64,000 nt of DNA from Lachnospiraceae bacterium (lineage in GTDB: Bacteria; Bacillota; Clostridia; Lachnospirales; Lachnospiraceae), in the NCBI GenBank assembly GCA_015056945.1, contig SVFH01000006.1, positions 1 to 64,000 on the forward strand, read 5' to 3'. A program made the translations under genes and the position numbers. Below the pieces are notes generated by a model. It did no database searches. It saw only the letters and a program-made list of their open reading frames with translations, and was not told where the DNA came from. Shown in pieces: positions 37,206-46,070 of the stretch. Positions within the stretch are counted from its first letter, which is position 1; each line of letters begins with the position of its first letter.

Positions 37206-38681
37206 TTAAAAATAGCTGTATTTACGTCTTATTGAATAAAAATGCCCAAATCCGGTTTCAACGGAAATCTGCACAATGATCAGATCGGTACATGCATCCA
37301 GCCGAAAATATTCATTTCCCTGTGTCAGACGAATATTAGCTTCAATCATATCCATACAACGCGAAATCCTGGTCTGCCGCGAGACATCAAGCAGAAAAAT
37401 TCTCAAATAATCTTCATAGCAAAGTCCGTCTGTGATTGCATGTTTCTCTTTCCGCATATAAAGACCTTCACCGGGCGTTGTAATCCCTTTGAGACTAATG
37501 GAAAAATCCTGATAAGATTTGATTAACGGAACTCTTCCTCCATTCAGCAAATCCTGCGTATCCAGTAATCCTTCCACACCTGCCCAAAGAATATATAAAA
37601 GCGGCTTCACCATATCCGGAGGCAAATCAATCAGCACCGCAAACGAAGAAATGGTTTCTACAATCATTTTGGCCTCCTCACTTTTCGCAAGAGGAATCAT
37701 ATTGGCTGCTGCCCGAAGAAAAAATAAATCTTTACACATATGCAGCAGATTTTCCATATCACTGCTTTTTCCTTGCAGGACATATTCGCTTTGATAATCC
37801 AGCGCTCCGTCTTTTTCCACCTCCGTATAACTTCCGAGTTTCAAAAGAATATACTCATTAAAATAAATATCCTGCAACGGGTCTGTCAGTTTTGGCGGAT
37901 TCAGTTCCTTACTTCCCTCATTTTTATGCCGGAAACTGTAAGTGTTTTGCAAATTGATTTTTTTGGGTGATAAGGCTTTCCCGACTCCCGTAAACCATAC
38001 AAGTTCCTTTTCCCCAAACATTTTCTGCAAATCGAATTCCGGATACAGCGTAGTAATTCTCCATTTCTCATCTCCTTCATATCCTTCTTCCGCATTTTCT
38101 ATGGATTTCTTATTCTGTCTTACTAATTCCTCCGGATCTATCGACTCTTTTTCAACAACTTTTATCCAACTTTTGATATCTTCACAATAATCGGCCGTAA
38201 CCAGATCTTTCATATATGACACCGCCTGCTGATAAAGTGCCGGCGAAGAGGAATCGGAGGCGAGTCTGACAGCTTCTACTGCGCAGATTGTCTTTTCGAT
38301 ACCGTACCAGTCTCTTGTATTCAGGAAGAATTGGTCTTTGGGTACTTTACAGTTCTGCTCCATATATTCCTGAAGTATCTCCTCCAGCTTTGCAAAGGAT
38401 GGCGCATTGCTTTGGAATGAACTGTCTATAAACAACAGGTCATACCGATTGGCAAGCTCGTTATGATATTGAGCAAACAAGGAATAAACCGCGGTTTGTG
38501 CCGCGCACTCAAGCTTTACTTCCAGTGCTGCCGAGCGCGCTGCCTCCACCATGGAAAGGAGGAGGGAAACAACTACCATAAGCACCAAAGCAAGTGTTAC
38601 GGTAATCTGCCCTTTGAAACGGATTCTGTTTTCCACCTTACCCTCTTTTTTATACATGAATTTTCCTCCTTTTCCATTCAA
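37206..38681 (-). CDS. DUF5702-like Tad-associated protein
   Basis: GQITVTLALVLMVVVSLLLSMVEAARSAALEVKLECAAQTAVYSLFAQYHNELANRYDLLFID; within the tad cluster. Confidence 0.75.
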   Translation of the reverse strand: MNGKGGKFMYKKEGKVENRIRFKGQITVTLALVLMVVVSLLLSMVEAARSAALEVKLECAAQTAVYSLFAQYHNELANRYDLLFIDSSFQSNAPSFAKLEEILQEYMEQNCKVPKDQFFLNTRDWYGIEKTICAVEAVRLASDSSSPALYQQAVSYMKDLVTADYCEDIKSWIKVVEKESIDPEELVRQNKKSIENAEEGYEGDEKWRITTLYPEFDLQKMFGEKELVWFTGVGKALSPKKINLQNTYSFRHKNEGSKELNPPKLTDPLQDIYFNEYILLKLGSYTEVEKDGALDYQSEYVLQGKSSDMENLLHMCKDLFFLRAAANMIPLAKSEEAKMIVETISSFAVLIDLPPDMVKPLLYILWAGVEGLLDTQDLLNGGRVPLIKSYQDFSISLKGITTPGEGLYMRKEKHAITDGLCYEDYLRIFLLDVSRQTRISRCMDMIEANIRLTQGNEYFRLDACTDLIIVQISVETGFGHFYSIRRKYSYF

Positions 38682-38684
38682 CCA

Positions 38685-38855
38685 TTAATCAACTTTCTTC
38701 ACTTTGTCCGTAATCGTTTTAAAAATGGATTCTACAATACTAATCATTTCATCCTTAAAAATCAGGACAAGTCCTACCAGGACAACAAGGATTAAAATAA
38801 TTTCCACTGTACTTAAACCATCTTCCTCGTTGAGAAATCTCTTCAACTGATTCAT
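38685..38855 (-). CDS. Flp-type pilin (56 aa)
   Basis: Translated by hand: MNQLKRFLNEEDGLSTVEIILILVVLVGLVLIFKDEMISIVESIFKTITDKVKKVD. Short, with Flp motif (G-x4-E, hydrophobic core); missing from the ORF track because it is short. Confidence 0.88.
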   Translation of the reverse strand: MNQLKRFLNEEDGLSTVEIILILVVLVGLVLIFKDEMISIVESIFKTITDKVKKVD

Positions 38856-38880
38856 GGATACCCCTCCTTTCTACTGAATA

Positions 38881-40065
38881 TTAGAATGTAAAAGAAGAAA
38901 AAGCAGGAACCATAATTACCACAAAAACAATTAATAAAAGCAGCAGCATCGGAAATAACAATTTCGTTCCGGCAGTTTCCCCTTTCTTGCGAATAATTTC
39001 TCTCCGTTGCGCCATGGCAATTGAAGCCTCCTCACGCAACAATGCGCTCAGTCCTTCCTGGCCTTTTCGGAGATTTGATGCGAGCAAAGTTCCGAACTTG
39101 CGCATCTGCGGCGTATTGCAACGCCTTCCGATATTTTCATATACATTTCCTTCCGAAATCCCTGCTTCCAGCTCATGAACACCCCTGATTATTTCCTGAT
39201 AAAGGGGTTTTTGCGCATCCGCCCCCTGCGCAATTTTCAGCAAAGCCTGGCGCAGTGTCAGTCCCGCGGAAACAAGCATGGAATAACGCAATGCAAATGC
39301 AGGATACGCATCCTGTAGTGCTTCCGTACGTTTCTTACTATCTTCTTTTTTTTGTATGTATTCCGATGAAAACATTACCGCACTGACTACAATACTTAAG
39401 AGAAGCACAATGCCTGCTTTGCTACTTTTTTTCACCTTCCAGCGAAGCCTCTCTCCTTCCAATTCCTGCGGCAGATATACGTATGCCTCTTCCCGTTGCG
39501 CCTCTTCCTGATATGTCAGATATTCCTCCAGACGCTTTTTCCATAACTCTTTCAGATTCTTTTCTTCCGGCAAAAGCTCAACATAAAAGATATGCAAATA
39601 CCGGAATTCCTCATAAAGAATTGATGCCGCTATTTCGACCACGGTTCCTTCTTTACTTTCACCCAGTCTTTCCCCTTCTTTCCCAATCAAATCAGGGCGG
39701 TCTGTTTCATAAGAAACCGTAAAAGGATATCCCTGTAACTGTTGTACAAAATGCAGTTCTCCTTTCACCTTCCCGTCCTCATTTTCCTCCCCGATTACGT
39801 TTCTTTCCAGTTCTTCAATAAAGGAAGGCAGCATCTCTTCTATCTCTTGCGCGGTATATCTTCTCTCCTCTAAGTGATATGTCATCTGCGTTTGAAACTG
39901 TTCTCCCGATACTTCCATTTCAATTTCCAAAGGTCCTTTTCCGTATTCGTTACGTAAAATCCTGTCTCCCTGCACCGCTCCCCCTTTCGGAAAAACTGTC
40001 AGCAAAAGAGCAACGCCTCCTCCTATCACCAAAGTAAGCAATGCATTCTTAACATTTTTCTTCAT
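38881..40065 (-). CDS. TadC-like type II secretion F-domain protein
   Basis: GspF-like region ALRYSMLVSAGLTLRQALLKIA...; position after tadB. Confidence 0.8.
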   Translation of the reverse strand: MKKNVKNALLTLVIGGGVALLLTVFPKGGAVQGDRILRNEYGKGPLEIEMEVSGEQFQTQMTYHLEERRYTAQEIEEMLPSFIEELERNVIGEENEDGKVKGELHFVQQLQGYPFTVSYETDRPDLIGKEGERLGESKEGTVVEIAASILYEEFRYLHIFYVELLPEEKNLKELWKKRLEEYLTYQEEAQREEAYVYLPQELEGERLRWKVKKSSKAGIVLLLSIVVSAVMFSSEYIQKKEDSKKRTEALQDAYPAFALRYSMLVSAGLTLRQALLKIAQGADAQKPLYQEIIRGVHELEAGISEGNVYENIGRRCNTPQMRKFGTLLASNLRKGQEGLSALLREEASIAMAQRREIIRKKGETAGTKLLFPMLLLLLIVFVVIMVPAFSSFTF

Positions 40066-40067
40066 GT

Positions 40068-40814
40068 CTATCCCTCCAGCATACTGATATCCGTAATTTT
40101 TTTACCCCAGTAAAGTGCACCGAAATATACGGCAAGGCATGCCGTCATAATGAAAAAACCGGATACATTATGATAAAGAGAGTCAAAATATCCTTTCGAC
40201 GTAAAGCCGATATATCCTATAATCAGAAAAGGCACCAGACACATAATCTTATGCTCCAGCTGCTTTGAAGCAATCAGAACGCGTAACTCTCTTTGCATCT
40301 CAATTTTTTCTCCGATTGCCGCACTTGTATCTGAAATTATTTCGCGTAAATTTCCCACCGTTCTTTTGGCAATTGCAAAAATCTCCGCAAAGTCAGCAAT
40401 TTCTTCCACTTGTGTGCGCACCGCCAAATCCAGAAGCATATTCTCAAGAACCAGATTATTATCAAGTCCTCTTCCGATGACACGAAATTCCTCCGCCATC
40501 TCACATTCCTTCCCATACAGGTGTTCTAATTCCGTACAGCTTCTGCGGAATGCATTCTCCACGGAATTCCCCGCGCGCAAATTCGCGGATACCATCATCA
40601 GGGCATCTTTAAACTGCAACGTAATCCGCCATTTTCGTGCCTTAATCAAATCCTTTTTGCGATATCTGAAATATAACGGAGCCAGAAAAACAAGTAACAG
40701 AAAGACAATCCATGACCGGTAAAAGAAAAACGCAATCACACCGGCAATCAAGCCCCATTCCATAATCAGTTTAACCCTCTCCCGAACAGACAGTTGATAT
40801 ACGGAATAATTCAT
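40068..40814 (-). CDS. TadB-like type II secretion F-domain protein
   Basis: FKDALMMVSANLRAGNSVENAFRRS...FAIAKRTVGNLREIISDTSAAI. Confidence 0.85.
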   Translation of the reverse strand: MNYSVYQLSVRERVKLIMEWGLIAGVIAFFFYRSWIVFLLLVFLAPLYFRYRKKDLIKARKWRITLQFKDALMMVSANLRAGNSVENAFRRSCTELEHLYGKECEMAEEFRVIGRGLDNNLVLENMLLDLAVRTQVEEIADFAEIFAIAKRTVGNLREIISDTSAAIGEKIEMQRELRVLIASKQLEHKIMCLVPFLIIGYIGFTSKGYFDSLYHNVSGFFIMTACLAVYFGALYWGKKITDISMLEG

Positions 40815-40815
40815 C

Positions 40816-42039
40816 TCATTCCTCCTTAAGCTTATATATCTTTTTTACCGTACCTACTTTAATAAGCGGCGCAACACTCCCCTTATTCTTATCTTCTCCG
40901 CTCTCATTTCTTTTCCGTAAAAAAAGCGGATGCAACACAATTTCGTTTTCTTCCAAATCCATAACCTCATATATCTCAACCACGCGGCGGCTTTTATCCT
41001 GCATGCGTGCAAGATGCACCAAAATGTCAATTCCTGATGAAATCTGCCGCCTGACTGCCGGAAGCGGAATATCTAACCCCATAAGCACCATTGTTTCCAA
41101 ACGGTAAAGCATGTCCTGCGCCGAATTTGCATGGCCGGTTGACAGACTTCCGTCGTGCCCCGTATTAAAAGCCTGAAGCATATCAATCGCCTCATCTCCG
41201 CGCACCTCCCCGACTATAATACGGTCCGGCCGCATACGAAGTGCACTTTTGATCAAATCCCTGATTGTAATTTCCTTACACCCCTCGGCAATACTGTTTC
41301 TTGTTTCTAAACGGATCAAATTCGCAATACCCCTGATTTGCAATTCGGCAGAATCTTCGATAGTAATGATTCGCTCGTCTCCCGGAATAAAACGGGCCAG
41401 TGCATTCAGAAAAGTAGTTTTACCGCTTCCCGTTCCTCCCGATATGAATATGTTTGCACCACGTTTTACCGCATGCTCCAAAAAGGTCGCTGCCTGAGGG
41501 GAAATACTATCCAATTCGATTAATTTATCCATCGTGATGGCACATTCCGGAAAACGGCGTATGGTTACAATCGGTCCGTTGATTGCGGGCGGGGACAAGA
41601 CAATATTGACACGTGACCCATTCTCCAGTCTCGCATCTACAATCGGTGAGCTTTCGTTTACAGTACGGTTGACACCGGAAACAATCTGTTGTATCACATC
41701 CTCCAGTCGCTCTTTGGAATCAAAACGTTTATCAAGCTGGATAATGCTTCCCTTTTTTTCCACAAAAATCTGTTCCGGTCCGTTGATCATGATTTCCGAA
41801 ATCTGCTCATCTTCTACCAAATCCTGTAAAACATCCAGTTTCCTGATAGATGCAAATACCCATCCCGCAATTTCCTCTTTCTGACGGATGGAATAATAAT
41901 TTCCCTGCAATTCCTCCTTCATGAAAGCCTGGATCATCTGACGTACCTCCTCGTCAGAAATCTCACGGGAAAGGTCAATATTGTTGCAGACAAGACTTCT
42001 GATCCGCTGTTTGATTCCGTGAATTTCCTTATCTTGCAT
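40816..42039 (-). CDS. CpaF/TadA-type pilus assembly ATPase
   Basis: FISGGTGSGKTTFLNALARFIP, EDSAELQ, MRPDRIIVGEVRGDEAIDMLQAFNTGHDGSLSTGHANS. Confidence 0.95.
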   Translation of the reverse strand: MQDKEIHGIKQRIRSLVCNNIDLSREISDEEVRQMIQAFMKEELQGNYYSIRQKEEIAGWVFASIRKLDVLQDLVEDEQISEIMINGPEQIFVEKKGSIIQLDKRFDSKERLEDVIQQIVSGVNRTVNESSPIVDARLENGSRVNIVLSPPAINGPIVTIRRFPECAITMDKLIELDSISPQAATFLEHAVKRGANIFISGGTGSGKTTFLNALARFIPGDERIITIEDSAELQIRGIANLIRLETRNSIAEGCKEITIRDLIKSALRMRPDRIIVGEVRGDEAIDMLQAFNTGHDGSLSTGHANSAQDMLYRLETMVLMGLDIPLPAVRRQISSGIDILVHLARMQDKSRRVVEIYEVMDLEENEIVLHPLFLRKRNESGEDKNKGSVAPLIKVGTVKKIYKLKEE

Positions 42040-43039
42040 CAAGAAATCCCTCCGTTTCCTCACGCATCAGATTCCTTACAAAATCCGCAAGTGCAGAATA
42101 GACCAATTGCGAAGGATGCTCCGGCAACTGTCCAAACTGCGGCATGGTACACCAGCGTGTATTCGCCAAAATTCCCTCCTGATGTAATTCCTTCAAAAGG
42201 ATTTCATATTGCTTGCGCTTCATAACACTAATCGATTCTGCGGAGCACACGGAATAAATTCTGTCACATTTTTTCAAAATGCTTAAAAGGTCCGGAAGGG
42301 AATCCGAGAAATCCAGTAAAATGAAATCGTACGGTCCGCATCTGCTGACATATTCCAAAAAGCTTTCCCACTCTCCTTCCTCCATCTGCTGTAAATCGAT
42401 AAACGAAAGAGAAGGCTTGATATAATCCATCTCATTTAGCTTCGCTTTGGCATTCCTAAAGCACGTTTCAAATTCCTTCGGTATATTCTTGAAGTAATAA
42501 AGCAAATCTGCCATATTTTCCTGTGAAAACTCCGAATTCACAAGAATCTCTTCCCACCCGGAACAGGTTTCGAAATTCAGATACAACACACGCCCGCGTT
42601 TCGCCAGAAGTTGTCCAAGCACAAGCGAAAAAGAAGTCTGAAGACATCTTTTTACCGGCGAATAAAAACCGATATATCTGCACTTCCTTCCCTGCATACT
42701 CCCTGCCTCCCGAAGCTGTTCAGCCGAAAAGAAAGCTTTCAACAACGCTTCAAGCAGAGCATCCGCAGATTGATAGCGATATACTTTTTCATCTTCTCCG
42801 CTTCGTTCCTCCGTCAGAACAACATATTTTTTTCCTGCCGGTGAGCCTCTTTCTTCGAGCAGTTCCTCTGCAATCAGCGCCCCCTCATAATGATACTTCT
42901 CATCGCAGGAAAGATACCTCCCGTAGTCCGTGTAAACATCCGCTACAAACGGCAGATACTCAATTCCCCTGAAATACTCTTCTAAAAGAAAAATAAACTT
43001 CTCATTCGCATCGCACAGGGCGATTCTTTTTTTTCTCAT
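42029..43039 (-). CDS. TadZ/CpaE-like protein
   Basis: Receiver-like N-terminus and degenerate MinD-like ATPase (IGFYSPVKRCLQTSFSLVLGQLLAKRGRVLYLNFE), upstream of cpaF. Confidence 0.8.
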   Translation of the reverse strand: MRKKRIALCDANEKFIFLLEEYFRGIEYLPFVADVYTDYGRYLSCDEKYHYEGALIAEELLEERGSPAGKKYVVLTEERSGEDEKVYRYQSADALLEALLKAFFSAEQLREAGSMQGRKCRYIGFYSPVKRCLQTSFSLVLGQLLAKRGRVLYLNFETCSGWEEILVNSEFSQENMADLLYYFKNIPKEFETCFRNAKAKLNEMDYIKPSLSFIDLQQMEEGEWESFLEYVSRCGPYDFILLDFSDSLPDLLSILKKCDRIYSVCSAESISVMKRKQYEILLKELHQEGILANTRWCTMPQFGQLPEHPSQLVYSALADFVRNLMREETEGFLDAR

Positions 43040-43554
43040 AAAAAACCTCCCGTCACAATCAGACTCCCCACAAAAAGCGCAATTGCAAAATGCACTTTAC
43101 CGGCACAAGGTTCTGTTCCGGTTTGATATTCCGGAAACTCTGACCCTCTTACGCTGCAATATAAAAAACCCTGCTTCAGATACCGCAACAGATACGTAAA
43201 TCTTTCCTTCATAATTCCGTTTCGCAGTCCTTTTATCAAGCCTGCTACGGCCGCAAGGATTATTGCAGCTGCCACACAGAAAAGCATATTTCTCCATCCT
43301 AAAAATACCCCCATAACAGACATCAACTTGATATCTCCCGCACCCATGGCATGCACAAGAAACAAAGGCCAGAATAATAAAACCGGCACAAAAATCCCAA
43401 GCAGCATCTCCGCCGGCGCGAATGCTCCCGCCAAAAGACGATAGACTATTCCTGACAGAATCCCGCATAAAATAAGCAGATTCGGCACTTTTTCATAGTG
43501 ATAATCCGTCAATGCCGCTATAAAGAGCACGACAAGTAAAACTACTATATCCAT
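43036..43554 (-). CDS. A24 prepilin peptidase (second copy)
   Basis: MDIVVLLVVLFIAALTDYHYEKVPN, HAMGAGDIKLMSVMGVFLG (GxGD). Start trimmed to 43554. Confidence 0.88.
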   Translation of the reverse strand: MDIVVLLVVLFIAALTDYHYEKVPNLLILCGILSGIVYRLLAGAFAPAEMLLGIFVPVLLFWPLFLVHAMGAGDIKLMSVMGVFLGWRNMLFCVAAAIILAAVAGLIKGLRNGIMKERFTYLLRYLKQGFLYCSVRGSEFPEYQTGTEPCAGKVHFAIALFVGSLIVTGGFL

Positions 43555-43792
43555 CCCTCCTTCTTTGATGAATTCCGTAATTTGAAAAATAAAGTATTGG
43601 AAAATCATTCGCGAAAGAACTTCGCATGATTGGTGCGGTCCTGATGCCGCCCATGAAAGCAAGAACGCTTTCTTAAGTGTGTTTGCATTATAGCGAAAGC
43701 TTTTTCCTTTTGCAAGCATTCCGCAAAGAATAAGCTGAATTTTCCACATTTAAATGATTTTAAGATTTTATCTTGACTATTCTACTCTGATA

Positions 43793-44026
43793 TCAAATTC
43801 CTGTCGTTGCTCTTACGAAAGTAACAAAGAAAACTACCACGATTCCGGGCAGTCCGACAAACGAGCAAAGCAAAAATGTCACAATATTGATAGCACCAAA
43901 ATACTCACAACCTTGTGACACAAGTATCATATTGCACAGATATATACCAACCATTCCAAGGCACCCGCGCAGAACCATATTAAGCAAACGATCCATTCCT
44001 TTTTCTCCTTCCGACATTCCCGTCAC
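43793..44026 (-). CDS. Pro-sigmaK processing inhibitor BofA-like protein
   Basis: Small two-TM protein IYLCNMILVSQGCEYFGAINIVTFLLCSFVGLPGIVVVFFV. Confidence 0.65.
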   Translation of the reverse strand: MTGMSEGEKGMDRLLNMVLRGCLGMVGIYLCNMILVSQGCEYFGAINIVTFLLCSFVGLPGIVVVFFVTFVRATTGI

Positions 44027-44145
44027 ATCATTTTCTTCTTTGTGCTATTTTATGTCCAAGCAGAGAATTTATGACAGATTGTGAATACTTTTCCATTTAA
44101 TGTCCATACTGTCAATAAACCTTTTATTTCCAAGGAGGAGTATGA

Positions 44146-44478
44146 ATGAAAATTGCCTATTGTGACACCAAATACCGTTTCGCCGAAGCGGAAACAGTAA
44201 ATGATCGCGGAATCAGAGAAGAAATGAAAAAGGCCCTGATTGCACTCGAAAGCGCATATTGCGGTTTCGATTATGCAACGGACCCTGATATGATTGATTG
44301 TCATATTTTTCGTATTAATTCCGCGCTGAAGCGGTATCGATATCTATTATTACAGGCAGACACCCTGCACGAAATACCGGAGGAAGGAATTGCTCCCCAC
44401 AGAGCAGAACAGCCCTTTACCACAACCATCAATGTTCCGGTTACACCCATGGTCTCCCTATACGAAGTAACCCCGTGA
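44146..44478 (+). CDS. DUF2508/YaaL-like protein
   Basis: ALIALESAYCGFDYATDPDMIDCHIFRINSALKRYRYLL; divergent from the BofA-like gene. Confidence 0.65.
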   Translation: MKIAYCDTKYRFAEAETVNDRGIREEMKKALIALESAYCGFDYATDPDMIDCHIFRINSALKRYRYLLLQADTLHEIPEEGIAPHRAEQPFTTTINVPVTPMVSLYEVTP

Positions 44479-44934
44479 AGCGCCCTGGTCTTCCATACTT
44501 TCGTTTAAACAGTCACGTCCGTATGTCATTCCGGCTACTACAGTCTGCGTATTTTGCATAAGCGGCGCGGAATCATCCTGCGCACTGATGGTCCGATAGG
44601 CCTCACAAAGAGGACGGATAACAGCTTCTGCGCGTAGAAGCCTCTCTATATCCTTTCGAATCTGTGACTGTAACAATTCGCGATTTACATACAGATAAAG
44701 ACTCATCAGATTTCCTGCTATTTCATACGCAGGATTTATGGAGTTCATGAGTTCTTCAAGACATCTTCTTGCCGCACGGACGGCCGCTTTCAATTCATCC
44801 GGTCTTCCGGCGCTGCAAGCCTCTTTCGCCTCATCGATATAAGTGAGGAGCATTTCATATAAAATCACCGTCAATCCGGTTGCATTTGCCTGTGTAATGC
44901 GAAGGGTAAATTCCTGTTTTCGTTCATCCGTCAT
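44458..44934 (-). CDS. Flagellar chaperone FliS-like
   Basis: FTLRITQANATGLTVILYEMLLTYIDEA; adjacent to flagellin. Confidence 0.75.
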   Translation of the reverse strand: MTDERKQEFTLRITQANATGLTVILYEMLLTYIDEAKEACSAGRPDELKAAVRAARRCLEELMNSINPAYEIAGNLMSLYLYVNRELLQSQIRKDIERLLRAEAVIRPLCEAYRTISAQDDSAPLMQNTQTVVAGMTYGRDCLNESMEDQGASRGYFV

Positions 44935-44946
44935 GCGCTACCCTCC

Positions 44947-46053
44947 CTACTGTAAAAGCTGTAACACCTGCTGCGGTCTTTCATTGGCCTGTGCCAGCAT
45001 GGAAGTTCCGGCCTGCGCAAGCACCTGCTGTGTCGTATACTGTGTCATTTCCTCTGCCATATCCACATCACGGATTCTTGAATATGCAGCAGTCATATTT
45101 TCATGACTGATATCAAGGCTCTCAGTTGCCGACTCCAGACGGTTCTGATATGCACCGAGTCTTGAACGAGCGGAAGAAATGTAATTCAATGCCTCTTTCA
45201 CGCTGTCAATTGCCTTTCTGGCTTCCTCTGCGGTAGCAATACTTAATCTTTCCAGTCCCATGTGTTTTAAAGAAATAGTCGGAATTCTCATTTCCAGAAC
45301 CTGTCCTTCCATCGTGCCGATTTGCATACGCATTGCACCGATTCCGGTCAGATTTAAGTCAACATCCGATGCACTTCCCTTTGCAGAAAGCTTTACTTCA
45401 AAACCACCTGACGCAGTGATGGTAATGACATCACCCTCAATATTGCTGATTTTGGCATCATCCGGAAACGCCTTGTCACTGCCGTCCTGTAAAAGTGTCG
45501 CAGCTGTCACAATTGTATTTCCCTCATCATCAACACCGGTTGTTACTGAACTTAACATATAGTTTTTGCAAGGAGTTTCATCGGAATAGTACATAACACT
45601 GACGTTATTGTCACTGCTGTACCCCTTCATGTCAAAACCGCCGTCTAAAATAGCCTCGCCGTTAAATTCCGTATCTCTTGCAATGCGGACAATTTCATCC
45701 TTAAGCTGTTTGATTTCCGCATCCAGATATTCTCTGTCCTGGTCGGTTTTCACACCATTTGCGGCACTTACCGCAAGCTCTGTCATACGCTGCAGCATAT
45801 CATGAATCTCACTCATTGCACCGTCTGCGGTTTCCACAATGGAGATTGCATCCATTGCATTATCGCCTGCAATGGAAAGCCCGCCAATCTGTGAATTCAT
45901 TCTTCTTGAAATCGCCATTCCCGCAGGATTATCTTTCGCGTGATTTAACTTCAAACCGGAAGACAAACGTTCCATAGATTTGGTTAAATTACTGTCTGTT
46001 CTGTCTAATGCACTCTTTGCAGTAAGTGCTGATAAGTTATAGCTGACTCTCAT
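44947..46053 (-). CDS. Flagellin
   Basis: [37 protein letters not shown]; C-terminal [34 protein letters not shown]-type D0 domain. Confidence 0.93.
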   Translation of the reverse strand: [368 protein letters not shown]

Positions 46054-46070
46054 GTCGCCACCGTCCTTTC

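Noticed and set aside
43555-43749. N-terminal extension of the second prepilin peptidase
   Set aside because: The membrane protein start MDIVVLL with a GGAGGG RBS fits better.
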